From: Temnothorax longispinosus
Taxonomy: Eukaryota > Arthropoda > Insecta > Hymenoptera > Formicidae
Length of the DNA stretch: 64,000 nucleotides
Direction: 5' to 3'
Assembly (NCBI RefSeq): GCF_030848805.1
Contig: NC_092359.1
Location: 22,673,205-22,737,204 of the forward strand
The notes below the pieces were generated by a model. The model made no database searches. It worked only from the letters and a program-made list of their open reading frames with translations, and was not told where the DNA came from. The translations under genes and the position numbers were made by a program. Within the stretch, counting starts at the first letter, position 1. Every line of letters begins with the position of its first letter. Positions 37,562-49,500 of this stretch are shown in pieces.

Positions 37562-40500
37562 CTGCAAATAAATAATCCACGGTTCACGATATACCATCCC
37601 GCTATTTCGACATTAACCCTTTGCAGCCCAAAATAATATCACAAATGGATTGAATATTTCGTTTTTTTTTTTAACATTAGCAATTAAATATTTTGTTGAC
37701 AAAATGCACAATTACTGTAAATATTACAATGCAAGATATATAAGACTGCAAAAGATTAAAAATGTCCATACAAATCTTTTGACTATTACATGATTGAATA
37801 ACGTTTTTTTTTAGAAATCGCAATCTTGGTAAATTGCTTGAAATACGGAATTCTAAATATGGAAATTGTGCGTAATTTCCAAATATAAAAATGATTAATA
37901 ATGAAAAAGTACTCTAGATTTTAGCAAATTGGGTGGTACTTAACGTACGATGTATTAAGTAAAATTGAAGCTTGTAATGCACATTCTAAACGTTGAAGCC
38001 TTAAATCATCAAACTACTAATAATCCAATTTGTAAATTACAGTCCCGCGCGTAGGTGATGAATAGAAATTTACGGACAATACAATACGAGGCGTTTTACC
38101 GGCGCGTGTAAATCTACCCGAGCTCACTTAAGATGATGAAACATGTCTACTAATTGGTAGGCGAGTAATTACCAGGCCGACGAGTTTCCACCGCTTATTG
38201 AAGCAAATGTATCGTTGGCTCTTCTCCGCAAAGATGTACAGCTTCCTACTGAAATCTTCCGATTGTGTGGTGAGCATCTCTATAACATAAAAAGAAACGG
38301 AAACCTCATTGTGCGTTTGAACTATCATAATAATACAGCCATCAATTATATTATACAAAAATAAGATTACTCTTATCAGTAAAATGTAGCAAACGGTTTT
38401 ATAAAACCATTTCTAAAATTATTCCTTTCCGAGAAAGAGGAAGTAGTTGCAACTTCGCGTAAAATAATATGCATTGTGGATGCAAGAGAATAACGTCGGA
38501 AGAACGTCGGAGGGAGACCTCGAGAAACTCTCGCAGTTTCTACCAACGCGGAGCTTCGATCCCGGAGGACAGGCGACAGGATGCACAAAGCGAACCGTTT
38601 TGTGCTTCGGTATGCGCGCTGGCATATTTCCGAGAAGAGACCTCGTCGAGGTTTATGGCGCGAGTTGTACCTACAACGACGCTCGGGCCCCTCTCTACCA
38701 GGCGCTCTCTTCGGCACCGGCAGAAAAGAAGAAAAGACTCGGCTAAGCCTACCGCCGAGGCTAGTTGGTGCTAATGAAGGAGGCACAGACCGTCCGGTGT
38801 ATGCTTTGCCACTTAGCGGATCCTGTCGTGCCTCGACCCCGAAGTGCACGTTGCACCGTGCAGCCGGTGCAGCGCCGTCTCTCTATCTTTCTCCTTCTGT
38901 CTCTCCGTTTCCCTTTATTCTTCCTACTCCGGTGTTACGAAATTTCGTCGAGCGAGAAGCAGGCACCCTTTGTCCGTCGAATGGGAAAAAAAAGGGACCG
39001 ACCAGGTACAGGTGCGCGCGCGCGACGGACGTCTCTTCTCTTTTTCTCTTTATTTCTGAGGCGAGAAGAAATATCTACCGATGTGCTCGTTGCTGTAACG
39101 CATTAGCAGAACTGGGTCAGAAGCGCGATATGTTAAGTTAAAATATCATTAACTTCAAGTTTACATTAAGTCCTCCTTTTTCATTCCCTCCATTTACGAA
39201 AAGAAAGATGTTAATGATGCAATAATCTTATATCCTTTATTTCGCGTGTAACATAAATTTGCTATTTTGTAACTATCTTTGAAACCGTTCATTCGCGTCG
39301 GCCACATTAAAATAAAAAATAGTTCATAATGTTTTACGAAACCGTTTCGCTTCGACATATGGTACGAACCATAATGAGAAAAGAATCAAAAGGCAAAAGT
39401 TTTGTCCTCTCGCTGATAGGTTTGTCTAGAGCCGATCGCAATGTTTCTCGGAAACTTTGTGACGGAAGGCGCAATCTTAAGACCGAGTGTTTGCCCATGG
39501 GTTAGTAGTGCGGCATGAGTTCCAGTAGTATAGAGAAAATAAAGGAGGCGAGTCTGCAGGGTGGCCCATTTGCCGTGGAGCCTCGTTAAATTCAAGTGGT
39601 TCTCGTCGGATTCCCTTCCAACATCGAAATCAAGAATGTCCCCGAACTGCCTCGTAAAGCCCTTCTTCAGCTCCGTCTAATTCTTCCTCTCTCTCTCTCC
39701 CTCTTCCTCCGTTCTCCTACTTGCACCTCTTTCCCTTGTCGCCTTCCACGGGTCTTCGCAGACGAAAAAAAAAAGTGAGAAGCAGAGAACTTAATCTGAA
39801 ACTGCTATCTCACTAGCCTATGGTGTGCAGTCTGCGCCAATTAATTGCGCCACTTACGCTAATTAATTGGATTTAGCTCGCAATGGGATGTCGATTCCGA
39901 TAGTATCATTAAAGGGAAACCATTGTTTTTATCTATCATTTGACTCGACAGAGTCCCTGTGAGAAATACCTACATGATTACGCTCCCTTTAACGTGACGA
40001 TCGATAGATTTTATGAATACTGACGTACTAATTTGTAAATAGTAATTGAGAGATACATTTCAAGAGCACTTGTAATTGAATAATTAGTCATAAATTACGC
40101 AATCACTTTGCAATTTAAATAAGCGACAAGTGCACAACAAAGTAAACAGCGTTTCTCGAATAGTATTATCTTGTATAAAAACAACTGGACTAGATCACAA
40201 AACTTCATCATAAAAATTTTTATATATTTTGCTATTCGATAAAAAAATTTTATAAAAGCTCAATTATAAATCTTTAACAACAAAAGATTATAAATCACTT
40301 TTTCAAGCAATCCATCAATTACATGATACAGATGCTGCACTTAATAATTTTAATGCATCAGATATTTGATCAGAAAATTGTAATCTCTCCAGCCGATCAG
40401 TTGCGATCAATCAATCGGTAATTAATTGGCAAAAATAAAACCTCGAAATTATTTTTATCATCATCATGAAAACAAATATGATTTTATACAAATACCGATA

Positions 40501-43500
40501 AAGTTGATAACAGACGTCAACAACTTCGTTTTTTTGAGAATCAGCTAACCGTGGACAGTTTGTCGATTAATAAACGGTAAAATGTTTCACGAAGCGGTTG
40601 GTGATATGATGAAAACCAGTTTGAAACAAAAACACACACAACATAGCTGCGCTATCTTAATACGGACTTTATCAGAAATATTGAGGGAGTTATACGGGAT
40701 ATGGAAATTTGAGCGTAGCGAAACTAGCGTATCGATAATGAGACAGTGAATGTGCGTTACATGATAATATAAGTATCGCAGTGGTCTCGCAAATAAGTCA
40801 GAAACTATCGAGCACGGAGTCGATGGTCCCTTCCTTCCGGTTTGTGACACCGGAATTTTAAGTATGCGCCGCGCAATATCTGCGGTACACACAATGGCGG
40901 AAAAAGATACGATGATAACAACCCGAGCGATGTTACCCGCGCGTTTCACAAAGTCCTCTATACGTGTTTGTTCGCTCCAGTTACCCATTACCGAACTTTC
41001 ACATTTCCGGTACCTCGTCGCCGTCGACATCGTCGGCGACCGAAGCAATCGCGGCGAAACTCCGTCCGTCGCTCCGTCTCGAAGCGATGGTTATCGTTAT
41101 CAAAGAAAGGAAGTGAGGCCGGCGCGCCATTTCGAGTGCTGACGCGTTTGTTAGTAAGTTGCCAGACGCGCGGAGTTTCGAGACAGCCGTCTACGGCGCG
41201 TTGATTTCAATCTTCCATTTGACGGATCTCCTCGGACGATGAATTTCCCCCCACCCCCCTCCGAGTGCTAGAGCGTGTGCCGGACGCAATAAGCATCTTG
41301 ATATCAAGGGAAATACTTCGTGAAATCGAGGAAACGTTTCTGTGATGAAATATAATAAAGTACTCGTCAAAACGAATTATTCTGCACGATTCTGCGAGTT
41401 TTCAAACTGTATGACCGAATTAAGAAGATAAAAAGTGACAAGAAGAAGAAATTAAAAGTGCAATTACAAAGCAAAATTATTTTTATAACAAATACTATTT
41501 GCAAAATACAAAATTCTGAAGCTTTACACGTAAAAAGTATTCCGATGCCTATCCGCAATCGATCGATTCGGCAAGATGTAATATATTTTGCCGAAAAAAG
41601 GTGCGACATCGGAATTTATTCATGACGCACTCGCGCAAGCTCGGCGGCGCGTATGAGGATGAAGAGAAGAAGCCACTAAATTTTTCGCTTCAAACCTCTG
41701 TCTTCTCTCCCTCAACTTCCCCCTACCCCTGGCCCATCGGCACGTCGCCCTCGCTCTGGTTCCCTCTGATCGGAGCCGCCGCGAGATTAGAGGCTGCCAA
41801 ATGAATTAAAAGCCAATTTTAATCAAAAGCGGGCACCGGCTTTTAGGCACGATTACTCCGGATAATAACTGGTAGGATGGGCCTGCGCGTAAGAGGAAAA
41901 GAGCAAGGTAGAGGGAGAGAAGAATGGATCCCATATATTACTTCTACGTGCTCCTCGCGATATAGGAACCAATTCGCCGCTCGTTACAGGTTCGCAACTA
42001 CCCGCATTTTTCTATCGCGCGTCGAAGCCAACTACTTAAACGGTTTTATCTCGCGATCGAGCCTCGCGATGCAACCTGAAAAAATTTATCAGACTTAGGG
42101 ATATTCGCCTAGCTTGGAGAAACGGAGAAAAAGAAATTACACGCGATTACCACCGCGGCAAGAAGCATCGATATGGCCATTAACTGTTGATGTAATGCCG
42201 GCCTTGGTACAAAGGTGAGACGACGCGTCGGGCCGAGAACCACTGGGGCGCTACAATTTCGCGGCGTCGGCGTTATGAAAGCTATAATACAACGCGCGAG
42301 GGAGAGATGGCCGGGTACCGACCGTGTAAAGCGCAAGAAAAAGTCAAAAGGGAAAGGCAAGAAAGAACACGGCGTATAGACGCGCAGCTCTCTCTCTCGT
42401 TATGAGCGCGCGCGGTATAATAGCGAACCTGTCATTAACACCTAAACGCACGATTGGCCGATGCGCGAGGATGCGTCCTCTCCTCGACGATGCACAGTAG
42501 ACGAGCATCGGTGCATCAAGACGGACCAGGAATGCAACGTGAGGTATTACGGGATGGATCAAAGGTGCGACAGGTGAAGGTCTGGTTTATCGGGCTGACG
42601 CGGTAATCACAGCCCACCGCGACTCGAATAATTAAATTCCAGTCCGGGCGATCGCGGTGCTGATGCCGGCGCAACCGATTTCCCCGCTCGTAATACGCCC
42701 CGTTCAAATCTCTATCGCTTTCCCCCCTTTCCGTCGTGTCGAAATTCGCGCGGGTGTCAGTCCGAAGGACACCCAATTCCGGGACATCAAACGTCAGACG
42801 CTTCGCGAGGTGTTTGGGGGATCATTTAAGCGCGGTAAGTATGTCGCGTCACGGTAATTATAAGTATAGCGTGTCATGTCGATCGCATCTGTGTTTGCTC
42901 TCGGCGTACGAGTAACGAAAAGTCGATAATTATTATTTACCTTGATTGTGGATAATAGTTATTATCGTGTTATTAACTGACGCGCACTTGAATTATGACT
43001 TATCATTCCGGATTGGAGTTCCCTCTCGTTCAACGTTCCCATGTCTTCTTGTACACTTCTAATATTATTCTACTTAAATCACAATTTAATATATTAAGTA
43101 CATCATATTAATGCAATGATTTAATTAATAGATGCGTTAAACGTTAAAAAAATAATACTTTATAATTACGTAATTCTTTTAATTATTTACTAGTACCGAT
43201 ATGTGACGATGCTAACGGAAAATCACTATTGTGCATGAGATGGCATGCCTCCATACGTTGTACGATTTTAATTTTGTTTAATAAATTAATGGAATTTTGA
43301 CAATGTGATAATTTATCTGATATTTAATAGAAAACAGACATCAGCTGGTATTCAACAACAATTCGTTGCGCGACAACGGAGCTTCAGAAGACTTCAGACT
43401 TCCAAAGATCTGTCATGGCGCATTCTTCCTCGAAGTCTGGTACATGGCTCCTCAAGGACTCTCTCACAGTGTCTCAATCCCCCCGTGCAGCAGCACACGC

Positions 43501-46500
43501 CGCACCGTTCCAAGTCGCGAGAGGGGCTTGAGTAATCGCTGGTCAGGAGAGGCTCGTTGTCGGCAGTTGAGTGCCGTGAGAGGTGAGAGAGCAGAGTAAC
43601 AGAGGGAAAAGGTGGAGGTAAAAAAAAGCAAGAAGGTAGGAGGAGGCAAGAGGGGGCAAGAGATGGAGGAGGAGAAGGAGGAGGAGGTACGCAAAGGTGA
43701 TGGATCTCGGGGAGGTGCAGACGCGACGCGCAGCGTGCGGCGCGAAAACTGGCTCCTCTGTTTGCACAAGCGAGCGCCTTCTTCCCTCCTTCCGAACCTT
43801 CCTTTCGTCCCCTACCTCGCCGGCAATCGTCTCAAGAGGAACCGCCTCGTACTCGCGCCGCGTGTAGGGCGGACAGCCCGTACGCTCGTTTCGTCCGAGA
43901 TATCACGCGCAAAGTTTTCGCGGACTCGCGAAATTGCGAGAACAACCGTCGCGGGAGGAGCATTTTGGCAGTGAGGGGGAATCGTATGGAAGTTAATGAA
44001 ACTTAAACTATGATATGGAGTTTCCTAGTATATTAGCGGCTCTTTACAAAATCTCGTACTGGCAAAATTTGACAATAGAACCATATTGCGCTGCGTGAAA
44101 TAAAGAAAGAATTCATACGTGAATTAAATTCGTTTTATTGCACAAATATGTGTGAAAAATAAGTAATATAAAGTTAAGGAGCTTTCAGTTTTCAATTCTT
44201 CAGATATTAATAACTTCAGACTCCAAAATCTCATTAGCCACCTTCGTTTGAAAAGAGTCGACTTTGGACCGTTATTAGGGTCATCGGCAAATTAACGTGA
44301 ACGAGTGAGTTGTGCGAGACAAACAAGAGAGAGGCGTTTATTCATCATAATTCTGTGTCAGCGATTTGCGCGGTTTAACCGGACATTAACCAGGGATACA
44401 AATGTTTAACAAACGTTTAATAAATACATCATCAACATCATAACATCCTGTTCATAAACAAGCGTTGCTTTCATGGCGGATTTATGTGTAAGGAGATAAA
44501 ATACAGGTAGAAGATAAGCGAGCACTTATGTAAATGTCCCGTATATTTTATTGAATATCTCCTTTCAACTTTTCGAAAAATAAGGATAAATTCTTTTATT
44601 TCTGAACAATCCGCTCGTAAAACCGATTCCAATAAATAGAAATTCGGACGAGATACATTCCGTGCACGATAAAGCAAACGACGAGAGTGTCTAGCCGAAA
44701 ACAATCAAGACGGGATAAAAGTACGTCGTAATTCATCGAGACTCCTCAGTGGCCGTCTTCTTTTACTCCTTTTATTTCTTCCACGATATTTGTGCGTCCG
44801 ACGCACTGTTCGCGGAAATAGGACTGCAATTATTAGTTCGTAAAAATGGAAATTCATCCCGGAAGACCCCGCCGTAGAGACATTCGATAGCGAAAACGAG
44901 AGAGATAAGGTTCCTGACCTACCGAGGTCGATCGATAAGAATCACAATAAATTAAATTCTTTACTGCATCGTACCCGGATAAAAATCCTTTTCTTGTAGA
45001 CAAAACTGTCTATCGAAATGATAAAGAAATGCTAACTCGATTCGATTAACATAATTAATTATCTTATTCCACAGATAGTCTTATTATACTACGAGTACCA
45101 TAGTATCTCTTTCACTTTAGAGATAATTAGTATGCAAATCATATGTCAAACATATAGAGCATGTTTATCAATTGTCAATATAATTAATAAATTTTGTATT
45201 ATCTTAAGCTAAGTTTCACAGCTGTGATAAGAGAAATCTTTCGTAAAGAGAAATTGATTTTAATAATTCAACCACATTTCAAGAGAATGTATCTTTTTAA
45301 TATAAAATGTAAAAAAAATTATGAAAATATAATGGATACAAAAATATCTTGAATTATTTCCGCAAAATTTGGAAGATATTTCGGAAGAAAAACAACAAAG
45401 TGTTATAACAGCTACAAAATAGTAGGTACTCTTTATTAAAATAAATGTTTTATCTATCGCATCTAAATTATATTAGCAACAAGTGAGGCATAATGATTTT
45501 TGCGGTCTTACTTACGGTAGGGTGCATTGTGATCGTCGCGTCCCATGGCTTTGATCGAGCGGCCTATTACGGTAACATTGCCGCTGCTGCACGTCGAGTA
45601 GAGACTCACGGAGCGCACCATCGCCGGCACCGCCCCGCACATCACCACCTGCAATTAGAAAAGCCTCCCGTATATTCCAAAATTTCTTAGCCACGACAAT
45701 AAAGAAATTGGTAAGTTGCTTTATAAGATGCTCAAAATAATCTCTTTAAACGAATCGCAAATCGAGACGTTCCAGAAGAAAAAAATTAGCAAATGACTTC
45801 AACAGCAGTGTTTCTAATGTCTCAAATCAAATCAATTTTACAATTTATATAAAATCCAAGATTTATGAATATTCAAAATGTCCGTTTTATGGTAGTGTTT
45901 CTTCAGTCCGGAATTATAAATTACATTTTATCTGCGATATTTAATTATTCGCTGGCATATTACATTACATAAAAGAGAGAGGTGCAAACATGAAGAGATT
46001 ATAAAGAGGAAAAAAAGCAACTCCAAAAGCGGTCCAAAATTAGAATCGCGCTTTATATTATCCGTCGCGAATTATCTGATAGTTTATCTCTCGTTGAATA
46101 TAACGATAAAGCTGGCGGGATAAGAATTCGCGTGGCATGTTTTCAGAACAACGACCGAACGGAGAGTCGTTAAGAACGTCGAAATTCTTCCACGGCCGCT
46201 TGAGAAGAACGCTTTTACGGTCGGTTCACATATCACGACATCGAGTCATTCCTTGATCCGCCCGCGCGGATCCTTCCCCGCGATAGATGCGCGCGGATAA
46301 AAATGCGCCGTGTCGGACGAAGACGGAGAGTCGTCGTGCCGGCCACTCGGAGGTGATGGTTGTACGCTGATGGCAGAGATCTCGTTAACGAGCGGACACG
46401 AGCCATCCATTAATAGTCGCCGAAACTGGCGTTTCGTTTATATATCAAAAGTGGCGCCGACAATGCCATAATAGCCGATGCAACGAGCGTTAATCCGACA

Positions 46501-49500
46501 AACATCGAAGTAGAAAGCTTACACCACGATCGAACAATCACGATACTCGAATGACGCATGAATCTGCATATATAATAGACGTGACATTAGGAACGTTAAT
46601 ATCGTAGGTATGTATATGACGCGTTTCTTCTAATATAAGTTATAATTTTGTACGGAATTCGTTAATATGTATGAACATCTAAATTATGATATTAAATTGT
46701 GTGCAACATACGTCCTTGCAGTTAAATGTCAATATTTCTAAATTGATTACTCTTGATGCTCACATTTTTCGCGCATTACGCGTCAGAATCAAATGCTATA
46801 CACGTTTACTTTAGAATTTATCACAAGGAAATCCCGCTGTGGTATAACACCGCCGTATAGTGAACGTACATACAGCGACGAACAGTAATATGTGCGAACG
46901 AGAAGAGCAATTAAATTCGCATTGCAGGATTTTATTGCAGTTCCCTAATTCTGTAACACGAGCCTTTTAATACGTGAGATGGTAGATCGTATTTACGTAT
47001 ATAGCCCATATATAGCCCAAGAGACGAATAGAGTTGGTATAGCACCGTTGATAGCTTCTCTATAGTTTAACATACAAAGTTAAGTAGATCATATATACTT
47101 TCGCAGAAACTGTTTAAGACGTTGTCGCACGCAACAAATTCTATATTGAATTCTGTGTTGCAAATGTACGCAGTATAATCGCGCTCGTCCGCGACGCGCC
47201 GCGTATAAAAATTCGACACGCTAATTGATTCCGCATCATCACCATGATATTCGCATTATCATTTAATCGGCAGGACTTTCAAACAATAAGGAAACGAGCG
47301 AGCGAATGATGACAATTGTCAGTTCACAAATAGCTCCTCGCAGTTTTATATTGGCTGTTCATTAAATTCTCACCTAACAAACGTATCGTCAAGGCGATAG
47401 CCTCGGGATACGCTCGTCGCGATTTGCCACATGCGGTTACTCCAACCGGCGACATCTAAATTTATCGCTCGCGATTAAGCCGACCATCTATTTAATTATT
47501 TATTGGACCAGCGAACCGTTTACTGCACCGCTCAAGACCGGTATCGAGGATACATAAATCTCATTTAAATACGATTCGAGTCTCCGCTCGATGAGACTGT
47601 CGCGCGAATTGTCCTTATCATCTTGGGAAGTCGAGCATAGATCTTCATCAATTTCGAAAGCGTAATAAATGACGAGTGCCATGCGAGCCCAATCTCTACG
47701 ATACTCAATGATTCATATTATATGATATTTAAGTTCAAAAAACATTTGGTCAGTGACGAAAATTATTTTGTTATCAAATCGAGAATATCATAATTTAACA
47801 ATCTAGGTTTTTTACTAATCAATAATCAATACCCATATAAATCAAATAAATTACTTTTAGTGCATTAATATCCAAATGTGGCTAATCAGTTTATTTATTA
47901 ACAATTTAATAAACTAAAAATTGGTAAGTTAAAGTATGTTAAAGTACGTTCAAGTATATATTGTAACATATAGACAGTTTAGAAATGAGAGAACCAAAGG
48001 AGAAAGAACAACTCGATATATCATGCACGCATTTAATCAAAACGCAATGGCAAGCTAACGGTTCCGTAATGAACGCCGTCGTAGGTACTTAAAAAAATTC
48101 AAGCGACGTCAAAACTTATAGCGCTTCGCGGCGCCCACAGCGGGAAATTGAACGTACGCCGCAATGAGTTAAGATGAGTTCAAAGCCGGCAGCCGCCGCT
48201 CTCGGCCATATAAATTGTCAGTGCCTGTAAACGCGTAGGAGTGGAAGCGCCGATCATTAATCTATGGCAGGTAAGGTGCGTGCCGGCGTAATCGCCGATT
48301 TACTTGATTCTTGGCACGAGTTTCAGCACGCGATCCTCCCGGGTCCCGACCTCCCCGTACAGGAAATATCTCAGATCTGACCCAGTCATCCTCGCCGTAT
48401 ATCTTTACATACGTTCGCGAGCTCGGAAGTAGGCGATTTTGCGGCTTCAGCGGAACTGCGGCTCGGTATAATACGAACTCTATGCCGCTCGTTACCGTCC
48501 GCGAAACTAGGCCGACTGATCATCAGATTACCTTTATGCAATTGGCTCGTGCTACAAATGTCGGTCGCGTTCGAAAAGATAAGATTACAAACCGATCGTA
48601 GCGCGATAAAAGTGCCAGTATTGAGTTTTCCGTACTTTTATATTTGATTCCTCGATAATCTTAATAATATAAATATTTTCAATTCTTCACGGATTACAAA
48701 ACAAGGTGATATTACTAATTAACTATGACATATATATCGTAGCCACTTATTTTCTCTGATAATTTTCTCTAACTTACTTCTCTACTTATTACGAAAAGAT
48801 GCATGTATTTGTAGCACAAAAGAGTGAGACTAAAATTTCTATAAATGTTATGAAAAGATTATATGTGAAAATACTCACCATCAGGAGGCACAAAATCTTC
48901 GCTAAAACGGCAAGCTGTGGTAACCTGGAAACAACAAAAATATACCCGTTAGTTAAAAGTACCGATCGGGATCGCGAATGGAATATGCAATAAGTCCGTT
49001 TCATCCAATTTGCGGCGATTCTAAGCAATCATGTATGCAAATAAATTTCGTGTGATTATATAGTAAGCTCGCGCAGTCATTACTCCCAATCGCACAAATT
49101 GAAAATACAAGGTGCATTTGATAAGTTGTAACTGATAAGCGAAACTGTGCACGGGGTAATTAGGACTAAAAAGATGTCACAAATAGATTACACTAAGTCC
49201 GCATAAATCATATGCCTCTTAACCTTAAATTATATGGCTGTAAAAATTTTATAAATATTTTTAAGAATAAATGAGATAATAATTGCGCTTTTCGTAAACT
49301 CTATAATTAAACGACATCAACAACATTGTCCAAACTTTGAAACAAGATTTAAAAATGTGAATAATTAATACTGATTATAGTGATTATCCCTAAAGGCACA
49401 GAAATATCGTTTTCAGCCTGCGAAGAAGTGACGCGAATGAGATCTCACGTAAAATCAACGATATTACCAACGCGTGTGTGGGAAAGGTGCATTGGAGAAT

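Noticed and set aside
36848..37636. Longest open frame in the window (262 codons, + strand)
   Set aside because: It lies antisense to FGF exon 5, whose minus-strand reading has clear FGF family motifs and correct splice sites. The plus-strand frame starts inside a TG repeat and has no recognisable domain.
38581..39141. 186-codon plus-strand frame
   Set aside because: Lies inside FGF intron 3, overlaps equally long frames in other phases, and has no recognisable motif.
45493..45690. Plus-strand 65-codon frame starting with a signal-like MIFAVLLTVGCIVIVASHG
   Set aside because: It is antisense to FGF exon 3, which is bounded by good splice sites and carries FGF8-type residues. The hydrophobic start is most likely a coincidence of the antisense sequence.
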